From the NCBI RefSeq assembly GCF_019449275.2, contig NZ_JAHZQZ020000018.1, positions 186,001 to 250,000 of the forward strand: DNA of 64,000 nucleotides, read 5' to 3'. The notes beneath the pieces are model-generated. The model worked only from the letters and a program-made list of their open reading frames with translations. It made no database searches and was not told where the DNA came from. Source of the DNA: Microbacterium sp. HD4P20. Its GTDB lineage: Bacteria > Actinomycetota > Actinomycetes > Actinomycetales > Microbacteriaceae. Positions 18,908-27,715 of this stretch are shown in pieces (position 1 is the stretch's first letter; the number at the start of each line of letters is the position of its first letter). The translations under genes were made by a program, and so were the position numbers.

Positions 18908-19372
18908 GTGTTCCGCGCGCCCCTGAACCTGTTCCGGACCCTGGCGATCGCGGAGGCGATCTCATGGACTCTGCTGATCGCGGGACTCATCCTTCGCGCC
19001 AGCGCGGACCTCGCGATCGCGGTCACGATCGGCGGCGGCATCCACGGTTTCGTCTTCCTCGCGTACGGGGCGACCGCGGTGCTCGTTGCGAAGAACCAGC
19101 GCTGGGGCGCCGGCGCCACCGCGATCGCCATCGTGAGTGCGATCGTGCCGTATGCCACCATCCCTACTGAGCTGTGGCTACACCGTTCGGGCAGGCTGGA
19201 CGGAGCGTGGCGGCTCGAGCGCACAGGCGATCCCCGCGACGGGGCGTGGCACGACCGCCTCATGCGGTGGTTCCTCCACCGCCCGTGGACCCTTGCGATC
19301 CTTCTCGCCGGCGCGGTCGCCGTGCTGTTCGTCGTCCTCTTGGTCGTGGGGCCGCCCGGCGGCCGCGACTGA
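18908..19372 (+). CDS. DUF3817 membrane protein
   Basis: A 154-residue membrane protein. Helices lie near residues 10-30, 35-60 and 65-85 in the arrangement of DUF3817 (starting FRTLAIAEAISW, with GGGIHGFVFLAYG), followed by a charged segment and a fourth C-terminal helix. The start is GTG at 18908 with GAGGAG upstream. Function unknown. Confidence 0.8.
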   Translation: MFRAPLNLFRTLAIAEAISWTLLIAGLILRASADLAIAVTIGGGIHGFVFLAYGATAVLVAKNQRWGAGATAIAIVSAIVPYATIPTELWLHRSGRLDGAWRLERTGDPRDGAWHDRLMRWFLHRPWTLAILLAGAVAVLFVVLLVVGPPGGRD

Positions 19373-19379
19373 GGCCGCC

Positions 19380-19751
19380 TCAGTCGCGCGGCGGCAGCTG
19401 CTGAAGGGTCCAGGTGTTGCCGTCCGGGTCGTCGAAGGTGACGAAGCGGCCCCAGGCCTGCTCGTCGACGCCCGTCGCCTCCACGCCGAGCCCGCGCAGG
19501 TGCGCGAGCGCCTCGTCGGCGTCGGGCACGACGACCTGGATGGTGTTCTGCTGTCCCGGCGCGAGGCCGTCGCCGAGGTTGGTGCCGAACGCGATCGAGC
19601 AGGCCGATCCGGGCGGCGTCATCTGCACGAACCGCAGGCCTTCGTACGGGGTCTGATCGTGGTCGGCGTGGAATCCGATGCGCTCGTAGAACTCCTTCGA
19701 GCGATCGACGTCGCTCACCGGCACGAAGATGAGCTCGATCTTCCAGTCCAT
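19380..19751 (-). CDS. VOC-superfamily (glyoxalase/bleomycin resistance-like) protein
   Basis: A 123-residue single VOC module pair. It has the typical opening strand KIELIFVPVSDVDRSKEFY, the IGF helix end, and the closing FDDPDGNTWTLQQ strand with acidic metal-ligand position. It could be a dioxygenase or isomerase relative; substrate unknown. AGGAGG lies 8 nt before the ATG, an unusually strong ribosome site here. It converges on the DUF3817 gene. Confidence 0.85.
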   Translation of the reverse strand: MDWKIELIFVPVSDVDRSKEFYERIGFHADHDQTPYEGLRFVQMTPPGSACSIAFGTNLGDGLAPGQQNTIQVVVPDADEALAHLRGLGVEATGVDEQAWGRFVTFDDPDGNTWTLQQLPPRD

Positions 19752-19880
19752 GACAACAGCCTCCTGTTCGCGGGCCCCGCGGCCCCTCGGGGCTCACGCT
19801 ACGCCGGACCACCGACGTCCGCTGTCCGCGAACGAGGTCGGGAATGAGGTCGGGAATAGCGAGGACTCGACTCCGTTGAA

Positions 19881-19901
19881 CTTGATACGGCTGTGCTCAA
19901 G
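19881..19901. promoter_or_regulatory. HAIR operator 1 (HspR site)
   Basis: CTTGATA, 7-bp spacer, GCTCAAG: matches the HspR-associated inverted repeat (CTTGAGT-N7-ACTCAAG) with both CTTGA/TCAAG cores intact. It overlaps a TTGATA -35-like box (19882-19887), whose -10 partner would be CATAAA at 19904-19909. Confidence 0.8.
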
Positions 19902-19909
19902 TTCATAAA

Positions 19910-19930
19910 CTTGACAGTCCTCCACTCAAG
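19910..19930. promoter_or_regulatory. HAIR operator 2 (HspR site)
   Basis: CTTGACA, 7-bp spacer, ACTCAAG: a second HAIR with a perfect right arm, 29 bp downstream of the first. It lies between the probable -10 and the ribosome site of the Clp gene, so HspR bound here would block transcription. Confidence 0.85.
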
Positions 19931-19944
19931 TTCAGGAGAATCGA

Positions 19945-22506
19945 ATGCCCGAAGACTTCACCCCCTCGAACGGCGCCGACGACAGCTCGCGCTCGTTCGA
20001 CGAGTTCCTCGCGCGCTACCTCGCGGGCGAGCGTGCCCGCGCCGAGCGATCGATCGATCTGAGTCGCTTCCTCGGTGCGCGCACCCAGGAGCTGCTGCAG
20101 CGCGCCGGCAGGTTCGCGCTCGAGCGCGGTCAGCGCGAGCTCGACGCCCTGCACGTGCTGCGCGTGCTGGCTTCCGAGTCGCCCGCCGCCGACGCCATCG
20201 AGCGTGTCGGCGCCGACCCCCGCGCCATCGTCCGCGCGACGGAGGAGCGACTGCCCACCGCCTCGGCGGCGGCGGACGTGGACGGCGCCGTCGTCACCCC
20301 GTCCGTCCAGCGGGCCCTGTTCCACGCGTTCCAGGTCGCACGCTCGTCCGGATCGACCTACGTCGACCCCGAGCACCTCTTCTTCGCCCTCGTGCTGGCA
20401 CAGGACACCCCGGCGGGTCAGGTGCTGGCGGGCGCCGGCGTGACGGCCGAGGCACTCACGCAGGGCGTGCGCGAGACCGTCGCCCCGAGCGGTGACACCC
20501 CGGCGGGTGCGGGGACGGATGCCGCGGCATCCGGAACTCCGATGCTCGACACGTACGGCGCCGACCTCACCGCGCGTGCCGTGGCGGGCGAACTGGATCC
20601 GGTGATCGGCCGTGCCGACGAGATCGAGCAGACCATCGAGATCCTCAGCCGCCGCACCAAGAACAACCCGGTGCTGGTCGGAGAGGCGGGCGTGGGCAAG
20701 ACCGCGATCGTCGAGGGCCTGGCCCAGGCGATCGTGGACGGCATCGTGCCCGAGCAGCTGCTCGGCAAGCGCGTCGTCGCGCTGGATCTGGCCGCCATGC
20801 TGGCCGGCACCCGCTACCGCGGCGACTTCGAGGAGCGCCTCACCAAGACGATGGATGAGATCGCCGAGCACAAGGGCGAGCTCATCGTCTTCATCGACGA
20901 GGTGCACACGGTGGTCGGCGCGGGCGGCGCGGGCGACGGCGGCATGGACGCCGGCAACATCCTCAAGCCCCGCCTCGCGCGCGGCGAGCTGCACCTGGTC
21001 GGCGCGACGACGCTCAAGGAGTACCGCACCGTCGAGAAGGACCCGGCGCTCGAGCGCCGCTTCCAGCCGGTCAAGGTCGGTGAGCCTTCGGTCGAGGACG
21101 CTGTGCGCATCCTGCACGGACTGAAGCCCGCGTACGAGGAGCACCACGGCATCGTCTACACCGACGAGGCCCTGCGAGCTGCCGTCGAGCTGAGCGACCG
21201 GTACCTCACCGAGCGTGTGCTGCCCGACAAGGCGATCGACCTCATCGACCAGGCGGGCGCACGACTGCGGCTGCGGCTGGGCGCACAGGTCGACGTGTCA
21301 GCACTCGTGGAGCAGTTGGCCACCCTGGAGGCCGACAAGAACGCCGCCGTCTCGGCCGAGCACTACGAAGAGGCCTCCCGGATCCGCGACGAGATCGCGG
21401 ACGTGCAGGACCGCCTCGAGCAGGCCACCAGCGCCGGCGCCGCGGTGCGCCCTGACGCCATTGTCGACGAGCCCGAGATCGCAGCCGTCATCAGCCGGGC
21501 CACCGGCATCCCGGTCAATCGCCTGACTGAGACCGAGCGCGAGCGGCTCGCGCAGCTGGAGGACGAACTGCACGCGCGGGTCGTCGGCCAGGAGGACGCG
21601 GTGACCGCCGTCGCCAAGGCCGTGCGCCGTAACCGCACCGGCATGGGCGACGCACACCGTCCCGTGGGCTCGTTCCTGTTCCTCGGTCCGACGGGCGTCG
21701 GCAAGACCGAGCTCGCAAAGGCGCTCGCCGCGTCGCTGTTCGACGACGAGGGCGCGGTGATCCGTTTCGACATGAGCGAGTTCGGCGAGCGGCACACGGT
21801 GTCGCGCCTGGTCGGCGCTCCTCCCGGATACGTCGGCTACGACGAGGCCGGCCAGCTCACCGAGCGCGTGCGACGCAACCCGTACTCGATCGTGCTGTTC
21901 GACGAGATCGAGAAGGCGCACCCCGACGTGTTCAACCTGCTGCTGCAGGTGCTCGACGACGGGCGTCTCACCGACGGCCAAGGACGCACGGTCGACTTCC
22001 GCAACACCGTCGTCGTGATGACCTCGAACCTCGGTTCCGAGTTCCTCGCCTCGCGCAGCGGCGCGATCGGCTTCATCGCCGACGGGGGTGGTTCGACCGG
22101 CTTCGGCTCCGAGAAGGACCTGCGCGACCGCGTGTTCGGCAAGCTGCGCGAAGCCATGCGACCCGAGTTCCTCAACCGCATCGACGAGATCGTGCTGTTC
22201 CGCAAGCTCGAGAAGGCTCAGTTGCGCGAGATCGTGCGGCTGCTGCTGGGCGCGAGTGAAGGCCGCCTGGCGCGCCGCGAGGTCGCGTTCGAGGTGACCG
22301 ACGCCGCGGTCGATTGGCTGGCCGAGCACGGCTACGAGCCCGAATACGGTGCCCGGCCGCTGCGCCGCCTGATCCAGCGCGAGGTCGACGATCGCATCGC
22401 CGAGCTGCTCGTGTCGGGCGAGCTGGCGGACGGCGGGTCGGTGACGGTGGATGCCGCGGGCGACGAGCTCGTCGTGCGCGCCGGCGCCTACGCGGCCGCC
22501 GCGTAG
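19945..22506 (+). CDS. ClpC-type AAA+ unfoldase under heat-shock control
   Basis: An 853-residue two-ring Hsp100 protein. It has an N-terminal Clp-N repeat region (about 20-165), AAA+ domain 1 (Walker A GEAGVGKT at 246-253, Walker B VFIDEVH), a short middle region with a UVR-like motif ([13 protein letters not shown] near 472) rather than the long ClpB coiled coil, and AAA+ domain 2 (Walker A GPTGVGKT near 581). GAIGF near residue 707 resembles the ClpP-docking loop. So it probably feeds ClpP rather than acting as a ClpB disaggregase. AGGAGA precedes the ATG, and two HAIR sites indicate HspR repression, a control more often described for clpB/dnaK. Confidence 0.88.
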   Translation: MPEDFTPSNGADDSSRSFDEFLARYLAGERARAERSIDLSRFLGARTQELLQRAGRFALERGQRELDALHVLRVLASESPAADAIERVGADPRAIVRATEERLPTASAAADVDGAVVTPSVQRALFHAFQVARSSGSTYVDPEHLFFALVLAQDTPAGQVLAGAGVTAEALTQGVRETVAPSGDTPAGAGTDAAASGTPMLDTYGADLTARAVAGELDPVIGRADEIEQTIEILSRRTKNNPVLVGEAGVGKTAIVEGLAQAIVDGIVPEQLLGKRVVALDLAAMLAGTRYRGDFEERLTKTMDEIAEHKGELIVFIDEVHTVVGAGGAGDGGMDAGNILKPRLARGELHLVGATTLKEYRTVEKDPALERRFQPVKVGEPSVEDAVRILHGLKPAYEEHHGIVYTDEALRAAVELSDRYLTERVLPDKAIDLIDQAGARLRLRLGAQVDVSALVEQLATLEADKNAAVSAEHYEEASRIRDEIADVQDRLEQATSAGAAVRPDAIVDEPEIAAVISRATGIPVNRLTETERERLAQLEDELHARVVGQEDAVTAVAKAVRRNRTGMGDAHRPVGSFLFLGPTGVGKTELAKALAASLFDDEGAVIRFDMSEFGERHTVSRLVGAPPGYVGYDEAGQLTERVRRNPYSIVLFDEIEKAHPDVFNLLLQVLDDGRLTDGQGRTVDFRNTVVVMTSNLGSEFLASRSGAIGFIADGGGSTGFGSEKDLRDRVFGKLREAMRPEFLNRIDEIVLFRKLEKAQLREIVRLLLGASEGRLARREVAFEVTDAAVDWLAEHGYEPEYGARPLRRLIQREVDDRIAELLVSGELADGGSVTVDAAGDELVVRAGAYAAAA

Positions 22507-22519
22507 CAACGATCTGTGC

Positions 22520-22555
22520 CGAGAGGCGCCGTGCCGTGGGGTGCGGCGCCTCTCG
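22520..22555. terminator. Stem-loop terminator after the Clp gene
   Basis: Perfect 12-bp arms CGAGAGGCGCCG / CGGCGCCTCTCG with a 12-nt loop, 14 bp after the Clp stop codon and 13 bp before the end of the convergent DUF72 gene. It probably ends transcription in both directions. Confidence 0.8.
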
Positions 22556-22567
22556 CCATGTCGCGGC

Positions 22568-23287
22568 TCAGGGCTGCAGCATCCGTTTCAAGGTCCGCGC
22601 GTTGAAGACCGCGTGCCCTTCGCCGTCGTTGTTGAAGTACGCGTACACGTCGTGGCCCGAGGCCTCCCACTCGCGAATGCGCTGGGTCCACCACGCGAGG
22701 TCGTCGTCGGAGTACGAGCCGCCGTAGAGATGCTCGGGGTCCGGTCCGTGCAGGCGCACGTACACCAGGCGCGTCGTCGCGCGCAGGATGCAGGGCAGCT
22801 TCGCACCGCTCATGACGCAGTACGCGGCTCCGCGGCGTTCCAGAAGCTCGAACACGGCTTCGTCGTTCCATGACGGATGCCGGAACTCCACGACGGGGCG
22901 CGTCCAGGAGGGAAGCGCCGTAAGGAAGTGGTCCAGCCTCGCGTCGTCGCGTTGCATGGTCGGAGGCAGCTGCACGATGAGCGGCCCACGGCGTCCGCGC
23001 ACGGCGTGAAGCCCGGCGGTCACGCGCTCGATCCACTGCTCGGGCTCGCGAAGACGGCGGGCATGCGTGAGGCCCCGGGGCGCCTTCACCGTCATCTCGA
23101 ACCCGTCCGGAAGTCGATCGCGCCACGACGCGAAGCGCGCCTCGCCGGGCCAGCGATAGAAGCTGCCGTTCAGCTCGACGGTGTCGAACTCGGCGACGTA
23201 TTGCGCCAGCCAACTGCTCTGCGGCCCGTGATAGACCACGCCGCGCCAGTGGGGATACACCCAGCCAGAGGTCCCGATGCGTGCCAT
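22568..23287 (-). CDS. DUF72 family protein
   Basis: A 239-residue TIM-barrel-like protein of family DUF72 (YecE). Landmarks are the opening RIGTSGWVYPHW, ELNGSFYRWP, and VRLHGPD followed by VYAYFNNDGEGHA near the end. Function is unknown; conserved acidic and aromatic residues line the presumed pocket. The ATG at 23287 begins at the family start and has CAGGCT 6 nt upstream. Confidence 0.9.
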   Translation of the reverse strand: MARIGTSGWVYPHWRGVVYHGPQSSWLAQYVAEFDTVELNGSFYRWPGEARFASWRDRLPDGFEMTVKAPRGLTHARRLREPEQWIERVTAGLHAVRGRRGPLIVQLPPTMQRDDARLDHFLTALPSWTRPVVEFRHPSWNDEAVFELLERRGAAYCVMSGAKLPCILRATTRLVYVRLHGPDPEHLYGGSYSDDDLAWWTQRIREWEASGHDVYAYFNNDGEGHAVFNARTLKRMLQP

Positions 23288-23442
23288 GCCTCCAGCCTGC
23301 GGCGCCACCGGCCAGACGGGCCATGGGGTTGCCGCCGCCACGACTGGCGGCTACGGATTCGCACTATGCCCGACACCTTCGTTCATAGTGAAACACTGTG
23401 AAACGGAATTTTCGGATGCCGCTCGCGATTTGATCTCCTGTG

Positions 23443-24243
23443 ATGGTGAGTTCTACAGCTCTGCTCGAGCACGAAGACTGGATCGCGGCGCGGCGCCGCA
23501 AGGTGACGGCGCCCGACGGCGCGCTGTCGCTGGTGCTGACGCACTGGTCGCCCGCCGGCCAGCCGCCGGTGGACGAGAGAGAGGCGCGCGCAGGGCATCC
23601 CGACGACGCGCTTTTCACCCGGCTCCAGCGCGCGGACCTCGACAGCTCCGATCACAACAGCGCCGATCAGAACAGCGCCGGTCAGAACAGCGCTGGTCAG
23701 AACAGCGGTCTGACGCAGGAGGGCTACCGCATCTGGCGGCAGGACTCGCCGGCGCAGCAGGCGTTCGAAGAGATCGAGTACTACGACTACGACCCGGAGT
23801 GGGTGCTGCCCGGCCGCTTCGAACTGGTCGATGAAGAGCGCGTCGTGCCGTTCGAGCACATCAAGGATGCCGGGGCCACGCGCGGGCTGCCCGTCTCGGG
23901 TGACCTCGTTTTCGAGGTCGAGGGCACCGAGTATCGCCTCAACGCGTTCGACACCGTCTACGGCGGCCACGCCAAGCTGCAGCTCGTGTTCGGCGACCGC
24001 ACGAACGGTGCGGAGAGCTACGGCGCGGGACGGTTCCTGTTCTTGGATCACCCGGCGTCTGACCGGGCGCTCGCTCCGGGCGACAGCATCCCGATCACGA
24101 TCGATTTCAACCGCGCCACCGTGCCGCCCTGCGGGTTCTCGAATCAGATGAACTGCCCGCTGCCGCCGCTGCAGAACCGGCTGCCTTTTCCCATCCGGGC
24201 CGGTGAGAAGCGCGTGCGCTTCGCCGACGGCTTCACGCTCTAA
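23443..24243 (+). CDS. DUF1684 family protein with inserted pentapeptide repeats
   Basis: A 266-residue DUF1684 protein: N-terminal LLEHEDWIAARRRK, the core strands ending in FDTVYGGHAKLQLVFGDRTN and the hallmark TVPPCGFSNQMNCPLPP then NRLPFPIRAGEK. Function unknown. Between the N-terminal part and the core (residues about 70-89) lies a tandem repeat, DHNSA-DQNSA-GQNSA-GQNSG, encoded by four 15-bp units, which other members are not expected to need. The start may be ATG at 23443 or the adjoining GTG at 23440. A direct repeat GTGAAAC-ACT-GTGAAAC lies upstream at 23388-23404. Confidence 0.85.
   Translation: MVSSTALLEHEDWIAARRRKVTAPDGALSLVLTHWSPAGQPPVDEREARAGHPDDALFTRLQRADLDSSDHNSADQNSAGQNSAGQNSGLTQEGYRIWRQDSPAQQAFEEIEYYDYDPEWVLPGRFELVDEERVVPFEHIKDAGATRGLPVSGDLVFEVEGTEYRLNAFDTVYGGHAKLQLVFGDRTNGAESYGAGRFLFLDHPASDRALAPGDSIPITIDFNRATVPPCGFSNQMNCPLPPLQNRLPFPIRAGEKRVRFADGFTL
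23650..23709 (+). repeat. Four 15-bp tandem repeats inside the DUF1684 gene
   Basis: Units at 23650, 23665, 23680 and 23695, of the type GATCAGAACAGCGCC, differing by one to three bases. They encode the pentads x-Q/H-N-S-A/G. A related unit with two base changes is tandemly repeated in the mannosyltransferase gene at 62468-62512. Confidence 0.9.
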
Positions 24244-24309
24244 CTCGCCGCGTCCACGGGGCGCGCACACAGATCTGCACCTGCTTACCCGAACAGCAAA
24301 GGAACCGAC

Positions 24310-25833
24310 GTGTCCTCACGTATCCGACGTCTGGGAGCCGCGGCCGCGGCTCTCACCGCCGCCGCCCTCGTCCTCGCGGGCTGCGCCTCCGGCGCACCGT
24401 CCTCGGGCGGCGCCACCGGCGAGGCCGACCCGAACGCCGAGATCGTCGTCGGCTCGCAGAACGAGCCCACGAACCTCGACCAGATCTTCGGCGGCAGCTC
24501 GGGCGTGACCGAGGTGTTCACCGGCAACGTCTACGAGGGTCTGTTCCGGATCACCGACGACGCCACTGTCGAGCCGCTCCTCGCGGCCGAGACCGAGGTG
24601 TCGGAGGACGGCCTGGTCTACACGTTCACCCTTCAGGAGGACGCGACCTTCCACTCCGGCGACCCGGTCGACGCTGAAGCGGTCAAGTACAGCCTCGAGC
24701 GGTTCGTGAGCGAGGAGTCGATCGCGGCGCGCAAGCGGCAGCTGAGCGTCATCGACCACGTGGACGTCGTGGACGACAAGACCGTCGCCGTCACCCTCAC
24801 GCAGCCCTCGATCAGCTTCACGTACAACCTCGGCTACGTGTGGATCGTGAATCCGGCAGCGGGCGACCTGACGGCGACCGAGGACGGCAGCGGTCCCTAC
24901 CAGCTCGCCGATTACCGCAAGGGCGACTCGATCACCCTCGAGCTGAACGACGAGTACTGGGGCGAGGCTCCGGCCAACGGCGGCGTCGTCTACCAGTACT
25001 ACGCCGACCCGACCGCGCTGAACAACGCGCTGCTGACCGGCGCGGTCGACCTGGTGACGAGCCAGTCCAACCCCGACAGCCTCGCCGAGTTCGAGGCCGC
25101 CGGCTTCGAGATCATCGAGGGCACGTCCACCACGAAGGAGCTCCTCGCGTTCAACGACCGCGTGGCGCCGTTCGACAGCGTCGAGGTTCGCAAGGCGATC
25201 TACTCCGCGATCGACCGCGAGAAGCTGCTCGACGCGATCTGGGACGGCCGCGGCCAGCTCATCGGCTCGATGGTGCCGCCGTCGGAGCCGTGGTTCATCG
25301 ACCTCGCCGACAACAACCCGTACGACGTCGAACTCGCCGAGGAGCTGCTGGCCGACGCCGGCTACGCCGACGGCTTCACCTTCTCGCTGGACACGCCAGA
25401 CTCCGGCGTGCACTCGACCGTCGCCGAGTTCGTCAAGTCAGAGCTCGCGAAGGTCGGCATCACTGTCGAGATCAACGTGATCACCGATGACGAGTGGTAC
25501 CAGAAGGTCTACACCGACAAGGACTTCCAGGCGACGCTCCAGGGCCACGTCAACGACCGCGACATCAATTTCTACGGCAACCCCGACTTCTACTGGGGCT
25601 ACGACAACGCCGACGTGCAGACGTGGCTCGCCGACTCCGAGAAGGCGGCGTCGACGGACGAGCAGACCGAGCTGGTGAAGAAGGCCAACCAGCAGATCTC
25701 GGACGACGCGGCCAGCGTGTGGCTGTACCTCAACCCGCAGCTGCGGATCGCCGCCGAGGGCGTCAGTGGTGTTCCGCAGAACGGCCTGAACTCGCTGTTC
25801 TACGTGTACGGCATCGAGAAGGCGGCATCATAG
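24310..25833 (+). CDS. Peptide/nickel-type ABC importer, substrate-binding lipoprotein
   Basis: A 507-residue family 5 solute-binding protein. The signal peptide ends in the lipobox LVLAGC (Cys25), followed by a Gly/Ser linker and the family opening EIVVGSQNEPTNLDQ. DGLVYTFTLQEDATFHSGDPV is the classic family segment (landmark about residue 100). The start is GTG at 24310 with AAAGGA upstream. It heads a five-gene ABC operon. Ligand could be a peptide, opine, glutathione-like compound or metal complex. Confidence 0.93.
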   Translation: MSSRIRRLGAAAAALTAAALVLAGCASGAPSSGGATGEADPNAEIVVGSQNEPTNLDQIFGGSSGVTEVFTGNVYEGLFRITDDATVEPLLAAETEVSEDGLVYTFTLQEDATFHSGDPVDAEAVKYSLERFVSEESIAARKRQLSVIDHVDVVDDKTVAVTLTQPSISFTYNLGYVWIVNPAAGDLTATEDGSGPYQLADYRKGDSITLELNDEYWGEAPANGGVVYQYYADPTALNNALLTGAVDLVTSQSNPDSLAEFEAAGFEIIEGTSTTKELLAFNDRVAPFDSVEVRKAIYSAIDREKLLDAIWDGRGQLIGSMVPPSEPWFIDLADNNPYDVELAEELLADAGYADGFTFSLDTPDSGVHSTVAEFVKSELAKVGITVEINVITDDEWYQKVYTDKDFQATLQGHVNDRDINFYGNPDFYWGYDNADVQTWLADSEKAASTDEQTELVKKANQQISDDAASVWLYLNPQLRIAAEGVSGVPQNGLNSLFYVYGIEKAAS

Positions 25834-26837
25834 GCCGCTATCTCCTCCGACGGACAGGATTGCTGCTGCTGGCCTTCGTGCTGGCGGCGACAATCCTGTT
25901 CGTCGTGCTGCGCGTGCTCGGAAACCCGGTCTTCGCGCTGATCTCGGTGGGGGCGACGGATGCCGACATCGCAGCCGCCGCGGCTCGCCTGGGTGTGGAC
26001 CGCCCGATCTGGGAGCAGTACGTCGACTATCTGCGCCAACTGGTCACGCTCGACCTGGGCCAATCGTTCACGAACCGCCTCTCGGTCGGCGACGAGATCG
26101 TCCGGCGCCTGAACGTCACGCTGCCGTTGACGCTGTTCTCATTCCTGCTCGCCGTGCTCATCGCGGTCCCCGTCGGCTTCTTCGCCGCCTGGAAGTCGCG
26201 CACCTGGTACGGCGCGACGTTCTCGGCGCTGTCGCAGCTCGGGGGAGCGGTGCCGGTGTTCTGGGTCGGCATCCTGCTCGTCGCGGTGCTATCGCTCGGC
26301 TGGCGAGTGTTCCCTGCCGGCGGCTTCCCGCGCACCGACTGGGAGGACCCCGGCGCTGCGCTCTACGCCCTCGTGCTGCCGGTCATGACCATCGCGCTCG
26401 TGGCCGGAAGCGATCTGGCCCGCTACGTCCGCAGCGCGACCCTCGACATCCTCGGTCAGCAGTACATGCGGGCGGCCCGCGCGACGGGGCAGAGCTTCGG
26501 CACGGCGCTGTGGCGGCACGGCGTGCGCAACGCCGTCGTGCCGGTCATCTCGATCCTGGCGATCATGCTCTCGACGACGTTCGTCGGGGCGGTGGTGATC
26601 GAGCGGGTGTTCGCACTGCCGGGCCTCGGCGACATGCTGCTCGTGGGCATCAAGGAGCAGGACTTTCCCAGCGTGCAGGGCGTGCTGCTGTTCTCGACGG
26701 CGCTGGTGCTGCTGCTGGGCTTCGCCGCCGACGTCATCCAGCGCCTGATCGATCCGCGGTTGCGCGGCTCGCTGTCGGGCAACCGGCGGGCGGCGCCGGC
26801 GCGAGAGGACGCAGCGGCGGTGGAGGTGACCGCATGA
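25827..26837 (+). CDS. Peptide-type ABC importer, permease 1 (DppB-like), non-canonical start
   Basis: A DppB-like inner-membrane permease of about 336 residues: six hydrophobic segments, the long extracellular loop after helix 1, and the EAA-type loop YMRAARATGQSFGTALWRHGVRNA (landmarks only). The conserved N-terminus reads I-I-G-R-Y-L-L-R-R, but its codons are ATC (25827) and ATA (25830); no ATG, GTG or TTG precedes them in frame. GAGAAGG at 25816-25822 is placed for initiation here, overlapping the upstream stop. A TTG at 25860 is the only normal alternative and would remove the basic N-terminal segment. Start therefore uncertain; the gene itself is not in doubt. Confidence 0.85.
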   Translation: MIGRYLLRRTGLLLLAFVLAATILFVVLRVLGNPVFALISVGATDADIAAAAARLGVDRPIWEQYVDYLRQLVTLDLGQSFTNRLSVGDEIVRRLNVTLPLTLFSFLLAVLIAVPVGFFAAWKSRTWYGATFSALSQLGGAVPVFWVGILLVAVLSLGWRVFPAGGFPRTDWEDPGAALYALVLPVMTIALVAGSDLARYVRSATLDILGQQYMRAARATGQSFGTALWRHGVRNAVVPVISILAIMLSTTFVGAVVIERVFALPGLGDMLLVGIKEQDFPSVQGVLLFSTALVLLLGFAADVIQRLIDPRLRGSLSGNRRAAPAREDAAAVEVTA

Positions 26838-27715
26838 CGGTGACGATCCCGACGGTCCCCGCCGACGCCACGGCGCCGGCCGCGTCCGGGCGGCGCCCCC
26901 GCGCGCGCCGCTCGATCAACCTCGCCGCGGGCGGTGTGCTGTTCGGCGCCATCGCCGTCGTCGCGCTGGTGTCGCTGCTTTGGACGCCGTACGGTCTGGA
27001 AGACACCACGGGCGAGCGCCTCATGCCGCCCTCGGCCGAGCACTGGGCGGGCACCGACCGGCTGGGCCGCGACCTCTTCTCGCAGCTCATGGTGGGAGCC
27101 CGCCTCGCTCTCATCGTCGGCGTCGGCTCGGTGCTCATCGCGGCGGTCATCGGCGTGAGCCTGGGGCTTGTCGCCGCTGTCGCCGGCCGATGGCTCGACG
27201 ACGCCATCTCGAGCCTGCTCGACATCGCGATCGCGTTCCCGACGCTGCTGCTGGCGATGCTCATCGTCGCGTGGCGCGGCGCCTCGATGGAGTCCGCGAT
27301 CCTCGCCATCGGTCTCGCCGGCGCCGCGGTGATCGCCCGGCTCACCAGGATCACCTCGACACGCGTGCTGGCGCAGGACTTCATCACCGCCTCGCGCACC
27401 TCGGGAACCGGGATGCTGCGGCTCATCGGAATCCACGTGCTGCCCAACGTGTGGCCCACCCTCATCGTGCCCCTCGCACTGCAGTTCGGCGGCGCGGTCG
27501 TGGCCGAGGCATCCCTGTCGTACCTCGGCCTCGGTTCGCCGCCGCCGAACGCGTCGTGGGGACGGATGCTGCAGGAAGCCCAGAGCACGGTGCTGGTCTC
27601 GCCGACCGCGGCCATTCTCCCGGGCATCCTTCTGGTGGCCACGATCATCGGCACGAATCTGATCGCAGACGGCCTGCGGGACGTGGCCGACCCGGCCTCG
27701 AGGAGCATCCGATGA
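26834..27715 (+). CDS. Peptide-type ABC importer, permease 2 (DppC-like)
   Basis: A 293-residue DppC-like permease. A basic N-terminal tail precedes helix 1; HWAGTDRLGRDLFSQLMVGAR is the DppC landmark after it, and the EAA loop lies near DFITASRTSGTGMLRLIGIH. SYLGLGSPPPNASWGRML near the end is also family-typical. The ATG overlaps the stop of permease 1 by 4 bp. Confidence 0.93.
   Translation: MTVTIPTVPADATAPAASGRRPRARRSINLAAGGVLFGAIAVVALVSLLWTPYGLEDTTGERLMPPSAEHWAGTDRLGRDLFSQLMVGARLALIVGVGSVLIAAVIGVSLGLVAAVAGRWLDDAISSLLDIAIAFPTLLLAMLIVAWRGASMESAILAIGLAGAAVIARLTRITSTRVLAQDFITASRTSGTGMLRLIGIHVLPNVWPTLIVPLALQFGGAVVAEASLSYLGLGSPPPNASWGRMLQEAQSTVLVSPTAAILPGILLVATIIGTNLIADGLRDVADPASRSIR

Noticed and set aside
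23388..23404. GTGAAAC-ACT-GTGAAAC direct repeat before the DUF1684 gene as a firm operator
   Set aside because: Only two 7-bp direct copies and no regulator nearby; mentioned in the gene entry but not called as a site.
23650..23709. Possible CRISPR-like array
   Set aside because: Units are 15 bp, contiguous without spacers, and in frame within a coding gene.
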